The notes beneath the pieces were generated by a model. The model made no database searches. It was not told the DNA's origin and was given only the letters and a program-made list of their open reading frames with translations. Both the position numbers and the translations under genes were made by a program. DNA of 64,000 nt. Origin: Paenibacillus sp. H1-7 (GTDB taxonomy: Bacteria; Bacillota; Bacilli; Paenibacillales; NBRC-103111). Positions 1 through 8,877 of the stretch are shown here, piece after piece (position 1 is the stretch's first letter; the number at the start of each line of letters is the position of its first letter). Location: assembly GCF_022354825.1 (NCBI RefSeq), contig NZ_CP031168.1, positions 5,829,501 through 5,893,500 of the forward strand, in the 5' to 3' direction.

Positions 1-243
1 TTCCTTGCGCGTTTTTTGCAAATACCAAATCACTCCCGCAGCGATAATGATCGTAATGACGATAAAGAACCAGCGCTGCTCCTGCAAAATGCCAAATGCG
101 GCCCCGCGGTTTCTGTGGGATGTTATTTGGAAAAACTCGCCGATGACCGGCCGCGACTCGCCAATCGTCATATTGTTGACAATGAGCCACTTGGTAACCT
201 GGTCCAAAATCAGCACGATCACTGCATAGATGTAATAAATCAA
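1..243 (-). CDS. lspA: Signal peptidase II (lipoprotein), N-terminal part
   Basis: This is the first 81 codons of prolipoprotein signal peptidase, the membrane aspartyl protease that cleaves lipid-modified lipoprotein precursors; the rest lies left of the window. The start is a TTG at 243, chosen because AAGGAG lies 8 bases upstream, while the nearer ATG frame stops at once. Visible family marks are the DQVTKW segment after the first membrane helix and NRGAAFG after the extracellular strand. Both catalytic aspartates would lie beyond the edge. Many lipoproteins encoded in this window, such as OppA and YlaJ, would be its substrates. Confidence 0.88.
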   Translation of the reverse strand, partial: MIYYIYAVIVLILDQVTKWLIVNNMTIGESRPVIGEFFQITSHRNRGAAFGILQEQRWFFIVITIIIAAGVIWYLQKTRKE

Positions 244-350
244 TGTTTCATCTCCTTATCGCTTCCTGGGATACAATGATTTTCCTATGTAAAAAGAAAA
301 GCTCCCGCAAAAAATAGGAGTATTGTGATTTCTAAAAGGAGGCGTCTCTT

Positions 351-1109
351 ATGACGAATCACCCGAACTCATTGGATTCCCGTCAGCTGGAACAATTGGA
401 AACCATGCTTCAGGAAGAACGGCAATGGCTCGAAACGCATATGCAAGAAAACGATCATTTCGGTCTTCACGATTCCATGCGCGACCAAACCGGCGAACTA
501 TCGACCAATGACAATCATCCGGCCGATGTAGGCTCCGAAATGTTTGAACGAAGCAAGGACATTGCCTTGCATGAAAACCGGGAACGCCATCTGATGGATG
601 TCAATGATGCCTTGTCACGGATCGAGAAGGGTGAATACGGCTACTGCCGCACGTGCGGAGCACCTATATCCTATGAACGACTCAAAGCCATTCCATCGAC
701 CGCTTATTGCGTTGAGCATGTGCCGGATCCGAGCTTGTCTCAAAGGCGTCCGGTGGAAGAACAGCTTTTGGCACCGCCTTTCGGCCGAACAAGCCTGGAC
801 GAGCTTCCGGAGCAAAACCAGTTCGACGGCGAAGATGCATGGCAGATCGTCGAAAGCTGGGGTACCTCCAACAGCCCGGCAATGGCTGAAAATCCTAACG
901 TATCGGACGATTATAACGATATGGAAGTAGAGGCCGAAGAAACCTACGGCTATGTGGAATCCTTTGAAAGCTTTTTGGCTACGGACATGTACGGACAACA
1001 CGTCACCGTTGTAAGAAACAGAGCCTATCAGGACTACATGCACAATGGCGAAGGTGAGGGCTTGCTGGAACCCGAGCAATCGATAGAAGACGAAAATTAT
1101 TATGATTAA
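351..1109 (+). CDS. YteA-family TraR/DksA-type zinc-finger protein
   Basis: The 252-residue protein matches the YteA type of DksA/TraR-like proteins, which is associated with sporulating Bacilli. The N-terminal half is acidic and helical. A conserved core around residues 60-100 (ADVGSEMFERSKD, then a RIEKGEYGYC stretch) leads into a zinc-finger-like element, CRTCG followed about 20 residues later by YCVEH. Only three cysteines are seen, with histidine possibly the fourth ligand. A perfect AAAGGAGG precedes the ATG. It lies on the plus strand, converging with ileS. DksA homologues act on RNA polymerase, but the role of this branch is not established. Confidence 0.8.
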   Translation: MTNHPNSLDSRQLEQLETMLQEERQWLETHMQENDHFGLHDSMRDQTGELSTNDNHPADVGSEMFERSKDIALHENRERHLMDVNDALSRIEKGEYGYCRTCGAPISYERLKAIPSTAYCVEHVPDPSLSQRRPVEEQLLAPPFGRTSLDELPEQNQFDGEDAWQIVESWGTSNSPAMAENPNVSDDYNDMEVEAEETYGYVESFESFLATDMYGQHVTVVRNRAYQDYMHNGEGEGLLEPEQSIEDENYYD

Positions 1110-1223
1110 GGTCCAGTGTTGCTGACTTCTAATTTCGATATTTAAAAGCCCCATCCATCCCACATATTTCGCTGTTAGGATTCTTGACCAGCTTCCTCCA
1201 CTATAACCAAAGTAACGAGCGAA

Positions 1224-1252
1224 CCGGCAAGACTGTTGAAGAGTCTTGCCGG
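1224..1252 (-). terminator. Hairpin downstream of ileS
   Basis: An 11-bp perfect stem (CCGGCAAGACT with its complement) closes a 7-base loop, just after the ileS stop and between converging genes. No clear U-run follows on either strand, so it is a possible but not a canonical terminator. Confidence 0.4.
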
Positions 1253-1267
1253 GCGCCCGCTTATAAC

Positions 1268-4036
1268 TTAAGCACCGGTGTTCAGCTTGATAACTCCCGC
1301 GCAGCGTTTGCACAGCGTCGGATGCTCATGATCGTGACCGACTTCCGGTGTGACAATCCAGCAGCGCTCGCATTTCTCGCCTTCTGCCACTTCAATTTTC
1401 ACCGAATGTCCTTTGTACGCATGTGCGCCTTCAGGAGCGGCTGTACCCGCTTCGTGAACAACGACGTCGGATACGATGAACAATTGATCCAATTGTTCGA
1501 AGCCTTGCAGCAGCTGGTGCGTTGCTGCATCAGGGTACACATGAACGGAAGCACCGAGAGAGTTACCGATTACTTTTTCCTTGCGCGCCGCTTCGAGCGC
1601 CTTCAGAACATCATCGCGAACGGCGATGAATTGCTCCCATTTGCTCTCTACCGCTTCATCAAACAAGGAGCTATCGGTTTGTGGAGCCTCGCTCAGCTGT
1701 ACGCTGGCCAGCTCAACACCTGGAATATACTTCCACACTTCATCCGCTGTATGAGGCAGAATTGGAGCAATCAATTTAGTTATTGCCGTGAGCGCATCAT
1801 ATAATACCGTTTGCGCCGCTTTTCGTCCAGCATCAGCCGGAGCGCTTGCATACAGGCGGTCTTTGCAGATGTCAAGATAGAACGCGCTCATCTCTACTGC
1901 GCAGAAATGATGGACTGCTTGGTACACGATGTGGAATTCGTAGGCGTCATAAGCTTTCATGACCCGCTCGATCATCCGGTTCAATCGGATCATTGCAAAC
2001 CGGTCAAGCTCGCTCATTTCACTTGCCGCTAAGCGGTCGGCTGCCGGATTGAAATCGGACAAGTTTCCAAGCAGGAAGCGAAGCGTATTGCGAATCTTCC
2101 GGTACACTTCCGTAATTTGACTCAAAATATTATCAGAGATACGAACATCCGCCTGATAATCGACCGACGAAACCCACAAGCGCAAAATATCGGCACCGAG
2201 CTTATCGCAAACCTGGTTAGGGTCCACGGTATTCCCCAACGACTTCGACATTTTGCGGCCCTCTCCGTCCAACGTGAAGCCATGGCTCAAAATGCCTTTG
2301 TAAGGCGCTTGACCGCGTACGGCTACGCCAGTAATCAGGGAAGAGTTATACCAGCCGCGGTATTGGTCGGAGCCTTCCAAATACAGATCGGCAGGCCACT
2401 GCAGCTCGTCGCGAGTTTCGAGAACGGCTGCATGGCTGGAGCCGGAATCGAACCAAACGTCCATGATGTCCGTTTCCTTGCGGAAATGGTCGTGTCCGCA
2501 TTTCGAGCAAACCGCGCCGCTCGGCAGCAGCTCGCTTTCGTCTTTTTGGAACCAGGCGTTGGAGCCTTCCTTTTCAAACAATTGAGCCACATGCTCGATC
2601 GTGTCGTTGTTTACCAGCGGCTCGTTACAGCTGCGGCAGTAGAAGATCGGGATCGGAACGCCCCATACGCGCTGACGGGAAATACACCAGTCTCCCCGGT
2701 CGGCAATCATATTGTGCAGCCGCACTTCGCCCCAGTTAGGCGTCCAGTTAATCCGTTTGATTTCGTCGAGCATCTCTTGACGGAATTTATCGACCGAGGC
2801 AAACCATTGCTCGGTAGCACGGAAAATAACCGGCTTCTTCGTCCGCCAGTCATGCGGATATTGATGCTGAATCGTGCTCATGTGCAGCAGATGTCCGGAT
2901 TCTTGAAGCTTGTCGGTAATAATCTTGTTGCCCTTCTCGTAAAACATGCCTTCAAAGCCAGGAGCTTCCGCTGTAAAATGCCCTTGATCGTCAACCGGGC
3001 ACAATACGCCCAGATTGTAGCGTTGACCAATAACGAAGTCGTCCTCACCGTGGCCCGGAGCCGTATGTACGCAGCCAGTTCCGGCTTCAAGCGTAACGTG
3101 CTCGCCTACCATAACCAGCGACGTGCGGTCATAGAACGGATGCTGGCACAGCACATGCTCCAGCTCGCTGCCCTTATATTGCGACAGCACTTCTACATCT
3201 GTCCATCCGATTTCTTTGGATGCCGCTTCCAGCAGACCTGCCGCAAGCACGAACTTTCTGCCGTCGGCTTGTACGAGAGCATAGTCAAATTCAGGGTGCA
3301 AGCTGATCCCTAGGTTCGCAGGCAGCGTCCAAGGAGTCGTTGTCCAAATGACGATAGACGCATCTTCCGGCAGCTTGCCTTTGCCGTCTTTCACTTGAAA
3401 AGCGACATAAATGGAAGTCGATTGCTTATCCTTATACTCAATCTCCGCTTCGGCCAGTGCGCTCTCGGAAGAAGGAGACCAATATACCGGCTTTAATCCT
3501 TTGTAAATGTAGCCCTTATTCACCATTTGCCCAAACACGCGAATTTGTTGAGCCTCGTATTTCGGCTGAAGCGTAATATACGGGTTGTCCCAATCGCCGC
3601 GAATCCCGAGACGACGGAATTGCCCCTTTTGCTTCTCCACCCATTGCAGCGCATATTCCTTACAATATTCGCGGAACTCATGCACGCTCATCTTTTTGCG
3701 GTCCACTTTACCGCCGTTAGCGATAGCTTGCTCGATCGGCAAGCCGTGTGTATCCCAGCCCGGTACATAAGGCGCGTCGAACCCTTGCATCGTTTTGAAC
3801 CGAACGATAATGTCCTTCAAGATCTTATTCATTGCATGGCCGATATGGATATCTCCATTCGCATAGGGAGGCCCGTCGTGTAAAATAAATTTCGGCTTGC
3901 CTTTGCGGCTTTCCTGCACCATACGGTAAATATCGATTTCATTCCAATGCTCCTGCATTTTAGGCTCAGCTTGCGGCAAATTACCGCGCATCGGAAATTC
4001 GGTCTGCAGCAGATTTAACGTTTTACCATAATCCAT
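1268..4036 (-). CDS. ileS: Isoleucyl-tRNA synthetase
   Basis: This class I synthetase charges tRNA-Ile in the cytoplasm. The 922-residue length is typical of the bacterial IleRS1 type. The adenylate-binding HIGH motif is at residues 64-67 and KMSKS is near residue 600. The C-terminal zinc-binding end has CERC and CKRC pairs in the last 35 residues. An editing (CP1) domain sits between the halves, with WTTTPWTLPANL visible. It is transcribed alone from a strong sigma-A promoter through an isoleucine T-box leader, so uncharged tRNA-Ile should induce it. Confidence 0.98.
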   Translation of the reverse strand: MDYGKTLNLLQTEFPMRGNLPQAEPKMQEHWNEIDIYRMVQESRKGKPKFILHDGPPYANGDIHIGHAMNKILKDIIVRFKTMQGFDAPYVPGWDTHGLPIEQAIANGGKVDRKKMSVHEFREYCKEYALQWVEKQKGQFRRLGIRGDWDNPYITLQPKYEAQQIRVFGQMVNKGYIYKGLKPVYWSPSSESALAEAEIEYKDKQSTSIYVAFQVKDGKGKLPEDASIVIWTTTPWTLPANLGISLHPEFDYALVQADGRKFVLAAGLLEAASKEIGWTDVEVLSQYKGSELEHVLCQHPFYDRTSLVMVGEHVTLEAGTGCVHTAPGHGEDDFVIGQRYNLGVLCPVDDQGHFTAEAPGFEGMFYEKGNKIITDKLQESGHLLHMSTIQHQYPHDWRTKKPVIFRATEQWFASVDKFRQEMLDEIKRINWTPNWGEVRLHNMIADRGDWCISRQRVWGVPIPIFYCRSCNEPLVNNDTIEHVAQLFEKEGSNAWFQKDESELLPSGAVCSKCGHDHFRKETDIMDVWFDSGSSHAAVLETRDELQWPADLYLEGSDQYRGWYNSSLITGVAVRGQAPYKGILSHGFTLDGEGRKMSKSLGNTVDPNQVCDKLGADILRLWVSSVDYQADVRISDNILSQITEVYRKIRNTLRFLLGNLSDFNPAADRLAASEMSELDRFAMIRLNRMIERVMKAYDAYEFHIVYQAVHHFCAVEMSAFYLDICKDRLYASAPADAGRKAAQTVLYDALTAITKLIAPILPHTADEVWKYIPGVELASVQLSEAPQTDSSLFDEAVESKWEQFIAVRDDVLKALEAARKEKVIGNSLGASVHVYPDAATHQLLQGFEQLDQLFIVSDVVVHEAGTAAPEGAHAYKGHSVKIEVAEGEKCERCWIVTPEVGHDHEHPTLCKRCAGVIKLNTGA

Positions 4037-4078
4037 CGTTCCTTCAATCCTTTCGCTTCTTCTGTTTCTCCATTCATG

Positions 4079-4375
4079 AAAAAAAGACCTCGCATCCCCA
4101 TAGGGACGAGAAGTCTCGCGGTACCACCCTGATTAAGGCTATCGCTGCCGCTCCAGTGTCATATACTACAATGAACCGGTTGCCGGACAATATGCCTTCG
4201 CTCAACGATCGATAACGGGATCATCCGATCTTCTTTACTGGTTTTCAAGAGACGCTCATGGGTGATATTCCTTTACTGCACAGGACGGGCTTCCACCAAG
4301 CTCCCGACTCGCTGAACCATGCATGAGATAAAGTACTCGTCCCAGTCAACGCTTTAGCTATCTTTTACTTTACTA
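4079..4375 (-). promoter_or_regulatory. Isoleucine T-box leader with terminator
   Basis: The roughly 300-nt ileS leader contains the T-box core AGGGTGGTACCGCGAGA (4114-4130 on the minus strand), followed by a GC-rich terminator stem and seven T residues (4079-4085). Upstream, stem I carries the conserved AGCGAGTCGGG and TTGGTGGAAGCCCGTCC segments. The sequence GAATATCACC places an ATC (isoleucine) specifier at 4264-4266. Uncharged tRNA-Ile pairing would favour the antiterminator and allow ileS expression. Confidence 0.95.
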
Positions 4376-4381
4376 TTACGG

Positions 4382-4410
4382 AGTATAGCGAATAAATAAG
4401 GCCTAGTCAA
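4382..4410 (-). promoter_or_regulatory. Sigma-A promoter of ileS
   Basis: TTGACT at 4405-4410 and TATACT at 4382-4387 are separated by exactly 17 bases. This puts the transcription start near 4375, at the beginning of the T-box leader. It lies just downstream of the divIVA stop, so ileS is separated from the divIVA unit. Confidence 0.85.
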
Positions 4411-4437
4411 CTTAGCCCACAATGGAACTACGGCCGA

Positions 4438-4917
4438 TTAGGAATGCTCGAGTTCCATCCGTTCCAGGGAGCTCCAGTCTTCTTTGCCCAACAGCTCCAG
4501 CTGAGCCTCCAGCAAGGTGCGAAAACGTGTACGATAAATCGAAGCCTGCTTCTTCAGCTCCTCGATTTCCACTGCAATTTTGCGCGATTTTGCCAGCGAT
4601 TCGTTGATAATACGATCTGCGTTCTTTTCCGCTTCTTTTATAATCAACTGCGCTTCCTTCTTGGAATTCGATTTCACTTCGTCAGCAGCTTCTTGAGCGA
4701 TGATGATCGTTTTGCTCAACGTTTCCTCGATATTGGCAAAATGATCCAGCCGCTCTTGAATCGTCGCCAGCTGATTTTGCAAATCCTTGTTCTCACGAAT
4801 AAGCGCTTCGTAATCTTTAATCACTTGATCGAGAAATTCGTTTACCTGATCTTCATCATAACCGCGGAACGAACGGCCAAATTCTTTATTATGTATATCC
4901 AACGGTGTTAAAGCCAT
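4438..4917 (-). CDS. divIVA: Cell-division/polarity protein DivIVA
   Basis: DivIVA binds negatively curved membrane at septa and poles and recruits division-site and sporulation partners. The 159-residue protein starts with the conserved LTPLDIHNKEFGRSFRGYD lipid-binding segment and EVNEFLD-like YDEDQVNEFLD. It continues as a long coiled coil from about residue 30 to 140. AGGAGG lies 7 bases before the ATG. It follows the ylmH gene, from which a strong terminator separates it, so it is probably transcribed from its own promoter in the 4918-5081 gap. I could not identify that promoter with confidence. Confidence 0.95.
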   Translation of the reverse strand: MALTPLDIHNKEFGRSFRGYDEDQVNEFLDQVIKDYEALIRENKDLQNQLATIQERLDHFANIEETLSKTIIIAQEAADEVKSNSKKEAQLIIKEAEKNADRIINESLAKSRKIAVEIEELKKQASIYRTRFRTLLEAQLELLGKEDWSSLERMELEHS

Positions 4918-5081
4918 TGCTGCACCTCCTGAATATTTTGCAACATCCCGATTAAGTACTTGTCAGACGCGTAATGCTATATTCGACAGCAGCCTTCATT
5001 TTCCTGCATTGTTTCGTAAAAAAATGTAATTCCATCGTTCTCGATGCTTTATCGCTTTAACCTGCCGCAATCCCATGAGGT

Positions 5082-5112
5082 AAAAAAATCGGCAATTATA
5101 CATATTTGCCGA
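5082..5112 (-). terminator. Terminator of the pgeF-yggS-sepF-yggT-ylmH unit
   Basis: On the minus strand TCGGCAA and TTGCCGA form a 7-bp stem followed by seven T residues. The ylmH stop codon lies within the loop. Confidence 0.85.
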
Positions 5113-5878
5113 CTTTCACTCGAAATCTTCCTTTTTTAGTTACGCCTTCAACTTCCAGCACCTTAAACCGTCCGAATCCTTGCATTGATACGACATCACC
5201 CGCTTTCAGCGGCTTGCTCGGATCCTCCTCTTGCTTCCAATTCACCTTGCACCGACCGGCTTTGATCGGAATCAAGATTTTGGCACGGCTCAAATGGTAC
5301 ACGTCGCTCACGATCCCATCCAGCCTCATGGAGGCGACGGACAGGTTGATGTCCTCCAGCTTCGTGTCCGCGGCCTGAAGCTTCTCCAGCGGCAGAGCTT
5401 CCGTCTGCACATGCACCCGGTGCACCTGCTGCAGATTAAGCCGCATATAGTCCGCTACCTCGCTTGCTACGAGGAAATGACAGCCCGAATCCGATACATG
5501 AATATCGCCTATTTTGTCCCTTTTCATCCCGAGTGCCAGAATAGCTCCCATGTAATCGCTGTGATCCAGCTCCTTCAGCTTATCATCCAGCGAAGATACT
5601 GCGATCAGACTGATTCCCATGTCCTCGTCATCCAGCACCCGGTAGTCCGGAGCGATGAGCGCTCTTCTTCGTTCCGCGCCGTCATGCCCTCCGTCAAACC
5701 GCACCTGCACGTCCATACTTCGGTTCACTAACGATTCTACAATAAAAGCTTGCCGCGGATCCAAAAAATCCGTTAGCTTCGCGTCATGCTGCTCCGCCTT
5801 GGCGACCCACTCCGCAGCCTTATCCACAAAGCGGTGTTCATCCGGGTGAAAATGCGAGTAAATGTTATCTACGCTCAA
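5096..5878 (-). CDS. ylmH: S4-domain RNA-binding protein YlmH
   Basis: YlmH binds RNA and the ribosomal large subunit; in Bacillus it has been linked to rescue of stalled large subunits (RqcP-like role). About 260 residues contain a central alpha-beta domain with GAILALGMKRDKIGDI. The C-terminal S4 domain (from about residue 180, VASMRLDGIVSDVYHLSR, then KAGRCKVNW) ends in GRFRVKVGKYV. The TTG at 5878 is preferred because AGGTG lies 7 bases upstream. A TTG two codons earlier is only 2 bases from the site. The gene follows yggT by about 10 bases in one operon. Confidence 0.92.
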   Translation of the reverse strand: MSVDNIYSHFHPDEHRFVDKAAEWVAKAEQHDAKLTDFLDPRQAFIVESLVNRSMDVQVRFDGGHDGAERRRALIAPDYRVLDDEDMGISLIAVSSLDDKLKELDHSDYMGAILALGMKRDKIGDIHVSDSGCHFLVASEVADYMRLNLQQVHRVHVQTEALPLEKLQAADTKLEDINLSVASMRLDGIVSDVYHLSRAKILIPIKAGRCKVNWKQEEDPSKPLKAGDVVSMQGFGRFKVLEVEGVTKKGRFRVKVGKYV

Positions 5879-5888
5879 TTCCAATCAC

Positions 5889-6158
5889 CTATACAAAAAA
5901 GTTCACAATCGCCCGGATGCCTTCGCCGACAAATCTTAGCGCGATCAAAGCGATGATGGGAGAAATATCGATCATTCCGCCAATTGGAGGGATGAAGCGA
6001 CGGAAAATTCCCAGGTAAGGCTCACACAGCTTCCCGAGGATTTCGCCGACAAAGCTGTCTCTTGCAGCAGGCAGCCAGGACAGCAGCACGTAGGCGATCA
6101 GCATATATGTATAGATTTCAACAAGGGTGTAAATGTAGCCGTCAATAGAGTTGTACAA
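5889..6158 (-). CDS. yggT: YggT-family membrane protein (YlmG)
   Basis: A small integral membrane protein of about 89 residues with two hydrophobic helices (roughly residues 8-30 and 60-85), typical of the YggT/YlmG family. YFR- and PP-containing loops (LGIFRRFIPP) lie between the helices. The family is found next to sepF in Firmicutes and plants and is tied to septum or nucleoid organisation, without a defined biochemical role. GAGGTG lies 6 bases before the TTG at 6158. The GTG at 6167 is too close to that site to be the likely start. Confidence 0.9.
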   Translation of the reverse strand: MYNSIDGYIYTLVEIYTYMLIAYVLLSWLPAARDSFVGEILGKLCEPYLGIFRRFIPPIGGMIDISPIIALIALRFVGEGIRAIVNFFV

Positions 6159-6179
6159 GCTGGTCACCTCGATTTCAAA

Positions 6180-6614
6180 TTATTGAGAGTAGCCTTCATG
6201 ATTCAGTATTTCCGAGATGGACCCGTGAATTTCAACCGTATCCGGTGTACATAGAAAAATGTTCGGACCAATCTTGGAAATAGATCCGTTAAGAGCATAG
6301 ACCGTTCCGCTCAAGAAATCGACGATTCGGGTCGCCTGATCCGGACGGACCAAATGCAGGTTGACGACAACCGGACGCCGCGAACGCAAATGATCGGCAA
6401 TCTCCTGGGTATCCTCGTACGATTTAGGTTCATTCAGGACTACTCTGACATTTTTTTGCGAGTGTATGCTTACGATGTTTCCTTTATTTTTACGTTGCTC
6501 TAATGGATTGGTTTCAGGTTCTTCTACGGTTTGTTCGACGACTCGTTCCCGCTCCACGATCTCTTCTTCATCTTGTAATCCCAAGAAATTCATGAATTTG
6601 TTCATTACGCCCAT
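6180..6614 (-). CDS. sepF: Z-ring assembly protein SepF
   Basis: SepF bundles FtsZ filaments and tethers them to the membrane. The 144-residue protein has the N-terminal amphipathic membrane anchor (VMNKFMNFLGL), an acidic variable linker (residues 15-50), and the compact SepF domain with IVSIHSQKNVRVVLNEPKS and RIVDFLSGTVYALNGSISKIG. Its partner site, the DIPTFLRNR tail of FtsZ, is encoded about 6 kb away. AAGGAGG precedes the ATG, and immediately before that lies a hairpin element of the family described at 6631-6695. It sits in the yggS-sepF-yggT-ylmH operon. Confidence 0.95.
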   Translation of the reverse strand: MGVMNKFMNFLGLQDEEEIVERERVVEQTVEEPETNPLEQRKNKGNIVSIHSQKNVRVVLNEPKSYEDTQEIADHLRSRRPVVVNLHLVRPDQATRIVDFLSGTVYALNGSISKIGPNIFLCTPDTVEIHGSISEILNHEGYSQ

Positions 6615-6630
6615 GTCCTCTCCTCCTTAG

Positions 6631-6695
6631 AGTTTCGCCGCAGGCGAAACTTGCTTCGTAAGCATACGCTTGATTTCGCCGTAGTCGAAACTTAC
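6631..6695 (-). repeat. TACGAAG-hairpin element before sepF
   Basis: On the coding strand GCTTACGAAG is followed by a 9-bp hairpin, AGTTTCGCC-TGC-GGCGAAACT (6631-6651), which ends directly against CTAAGGAGG, the sepF ribosome site. A second, decayed copy (TTTCG with CGAAA) occupies 6671-6692, just after the yggS stop. The same element type recurs at 16197, 23431 and 54968. Confidence 0.8.
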
Positions 6696-7379
6696 TTATT
6701 CTTTACCCACCAGCACGGAGCCGAGACGAATCCACGTCGCTCCCTCTTCGATCGCGACCTCGAAGTCGTTGGACATCCCCATCGACAGATGCGGCACTTC
6801 GTAGCCAAGCACCTTGTTGCGGTTCAGCTCGTCCCTCAATTCCCTGAGCCCCCGGAATACCGGTCTGGTTGCCTCCGGCTCCGCTTCATAAGGCGCCATA
6901 GTCATCAGTCCTACCACCCGGATGTGCTCCCGTGAACGGATTGCATCAATGAATCCTGCGAACTCCTCCGGAGGGAGGCCGTACTTCGATTCCTCTCCGG
7001 AAACATTCAGCTGTATAAAGCATTGTGCTGTTATACCAAGCGCGGCCGCCTTCTTATCGATTTCCTTTGCAAGCGACAGCCTGTCCAATGAATGGATATA
7101 GGCAAATTTACCGACAACATCCTTTACTTTGTTCGTCTGCAGATGTCCGATAAAATGCCATGTCCCTTGATCGCCGAAAGCTTCCCATTTGGCTTGTGCA
7201 TCCTGCCACCGGTTCTCACCGATATGCTGGAGACCGTGCTGAAGGACGAGACCGGTTGTTTCGAGCGATACGTATTTGGTTACTGCAATAATTTGAACCT
7301 CATTGCGGTCGCGTCCTGCGCGTGCGCACGCATTCGAAATTCGTTCTTCCACTAAGGGTATAGATTGCGTCAATAGCAA
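6696..7379 (-). CDS. yggS: YggS-family PLP-binding protein
   Basis: A 227-residue pyridoxal-phosphate-binding TIM-barrel protein of the YggS/PROSC family, which handles PLP homeostasis and has no known catalytic product. The cofactor lysine lies in VQIIAVTKYVS (about residue 35). HFIGHLQTNKVK, SMGMSNDFEVAI and the closing WIRLGSVLVG are family signatures. The start is a TTG at 7379 with GAGGTG upstream at a slightly long spacing. It lies between pgeF and sepF, the common Firmicute arrangement. Confidence 0.93.
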   Translation of the reverse strand: MLLTQSIPLVEERISNACARAGRDRNEVQIIAVTKYVSLETTGLVLQHGLQHIGENRWQDAQAKWEAFGDQGTWHFIGHLQTNKVKDVVGKFAYIHSLDRLSLAKEIDKKAAALGITAQCFIQLNVSGEESKYGLPPEEFAGFIDAIRSREHIRVVGLMTMAPYEAEPEATRPVFRGLRELRDELNRNKVLGYEVPHLSMGMSNDFEVAIEEGATWIRLGSVLVGKE

Positions 7380-7408
7380 AACGCGAAGTCACCTCTATTC
7401 CATGTTGC

Positions 7409-8275
7409 CTATTCGTATAGGCCGATCCATGCCGCCATCCGTCCTGTCTTTCCGCCTTCTTTACGATGGGAGAAGAACAAATCCGTTCGGCAGCTTGTGC
7501 ATAAACTACTCATTTCGATACGAGACGGCAAAATTCCTGCTTTTATCATAATTTGTCGGTTCATTTGTTGCAAGCTTAAGTTATACTTCCCGTTTCCTTT
7601 ATCTGCATAAATCGGAGAACCGCCGTCTTCCTGTTCATTTCTAATTTGCAGCTCATCCATGGACTGACGGATTCGGGATATCACATGCTCATCCACCTCA
7701 TAGCAGCAATCACGAATGGATGGCCCTATCGCAGCCAAAACATCATCAGCCGCCGTACCGTAATGGAGACTCATAGCCTCCACCGTCTTCTTGGCTATTT
7801 GCAGAACAGTCCCCTTCCAGCCCGCATGTGCCAGGCCGATAGCGTTTTGTACCGGATCATAGAACAACAGCGGTACGCAGTCCGCGAACAGAGCATGCAG
7901 AAACAGTCCCGGCTCATTCGTTATGAAAGCGTCCTTGGACTGAATGGCCCGCTCCCTGGAATCAATCCCTGCACCCGCATGCTCCCGGGTAATGATCTGT
8001 ACCTCGTTCCCGTGCACCTGTTCCGCATAAGTGCATTGATCCAGCCCGACCCTCAGCGCTTCCGCGAGCTTCTCTCTGTTTCTTACCACATCTTCGTGAA
8101 TATCATTTACGTGAAGGCCGCAGTTCAAGCTGCCGAACTCGCTTTTGCTGACGCCTCCGAGCCGGGATGTAAATCCTGCTGTCAAGCCTGCATTTTGGTT
8201 CATCCAGCTTTTTATATAAAACAGCTCGCACCCGTTCTCCACCTTTTGCAAGACAAATGGTTCCAATCCAATCAA
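7409..8275 (-). CDS. pgeF: Peptidoglycan editing factor PgeF (YfiH/YlmD laccase domain)
   Basis: The 288-residue multi-copper-oxidase-fold protein belongs to the YfiH/DUF152 family. Members remove mis-incorporated serine from peptidoglycan precursors in E. coli and show purine nucleoside phosphorylase or adenosine deaminase activity in other studies. Metal-site residues are visible in QVHGNEV, ADCVPLLF and HAGWKGT, and a later cysteine pair (RDCCYEVD). The start is a TTG at 8273-8275 with a weak GAGGG upstream. It is the first gene of the pgeF-yggS-sepF-yggT-ylmH operon. Confidence 0.9.
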   Translation of the reverse strand: MIGLEPFVLQKVENGCELFYIKSWMNQNAGLTAGFTSRLGGVSKSEFGSLNCGLHVNDIHEDVVRNREKLAEALRVGLDQCTYAEQVHGNEVQIITREHAGAGIDSRERAIQSKDAFITNEPGLFLHALFADCVPLLFYDPVQNAIGLAHAGWKGTVLQIAKKTVEAMSLHYGTAADDVLAAIGPSIRDCCYEVDEHVISRIRQSMDELQIRNEQEDGGSPIYADKGNGKYNLSLQQMNRQIMIKAGILPSRIEMSSLCTSCRTDLFFSHRKEGGKTGRMAAWIGLYE

Positions 8276-8312
8276 CCCCTCGCCCTCGATTTCCGTATAT
8301 CCTCTCTCTACC

Positions 8313-8342
8313 AGTATACACGATGGAGAAACAAAACCTCAA
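8313..8342 (-). promoter_or_regulatory. Probable sigma-A promoter of the pgeF operon
   Basis: TTGAGG (8337-8342) and TATACT (8313-8318) are separated by 18 bases, about 40 bases upstream of the pgeF start. Confidence 0.6.
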
Positions 8343-8405
8343 AACAAAGCTTCAAAAATGTTCCAATATTCCTCACAAACACAACATAAAAAATAACACA
8401 CATCG

Positions 8406-8430
8406 AAAAGCGCCCCGTGAATCGGGCGTC
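8406..8430 (-). terminator. Terminator of ylmC
   Basis: A CGCCC/GGGCG stem with an 8-base loop is followed on the minus strand by CTTTT. It separates ylmC from the pgeF promoter. Confidence 0.65.
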
Positions 8431-8462
8431 TTCTAGTGTGCCTGCCAGCTTGAATCGGGGTG

Positions 8463-8762
8463 TTACCCCCTATATTGCCGGTTAAATTCCTGCCCGGCTT
8501 CCATTTCCTCCTGTTGCCGGTAGGTTCTTACATCGTCCAGCTTAACCAGAACAACATCCATGCCGATCTTGACGATGTTTTTCCACGGGATGACGACGTC
8601 CGTTGTTCCCCCGAACCATCCGAAGAAGCGTCCGCCGTTAGGCACGACGATCGATTCGATTCTCCCTTGCCGCAGATCCAATTCCAAATCCGTTATTTGT
8701 CCGAGCTTTTTACCGTCCACAATATTGATTACGTCCTTGGTTTGAAAATCCGATATTTTCAC
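8463..8762 (-). CDS. ylmC: YlmC/YmxH-family PRC-barrel sporulation protein
   Basis: A small PRC-barrel protein of about 99 residues in the YlmC/YmxH family found in endospore formers. The barrel signature runs from KISDFQTKDVINIVDGKKLG through VVIPWKNIVKIGMDVVLVKL. The GTG at 8762 is chosen because GGTGG lies 7 bases upstream and the family begins with this segment. An in-frame ATG at 8786 would add eight residues. It follows sigG, and a sigma-E-like site precedes it, which fits a sporulation role. Its molecular function is unknown. Confidence 0.85.
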   Translation of the reverse strand: MKISDFQTKDVINIVDGKKLGQITDLELDLRQGRIESIVVPNGGRFFGWFGGTTDVVIPWKNIVKIGMDVVLVKLDDVRTYRQQEEMEAGQEFNRQYRG

Positions 8763-8810
8763 GCTGCAACCACCACGTATTCTCATGTATTATTTACCGA
8801 CTGACCAACG

Positions 8811-8839
8811 ATTGGTATGCTCGCGCATACTATATATTT
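8811..8839 (-). promoter_or_regulatory. Possible sigma-E-type promoter of ylmC
   Basis: AAATATA (8833-8839) and CATACCAAT (8811-8819) are 13 bases apart, resembling the sigma-E pattern (KMATATT, about 14, CATACAMT). The match is imperfect. Confidence 0.3.
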
Positions 8840-8877
8840 ACTATATGTAGAACTTGGGCAAAATGTCCATATTCAAG

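Noticed and set aside
2117..3313. 398-codon plus-strand open frame
   Set aside because: Antisense to ileS, whose motifs are intact on the other strand.
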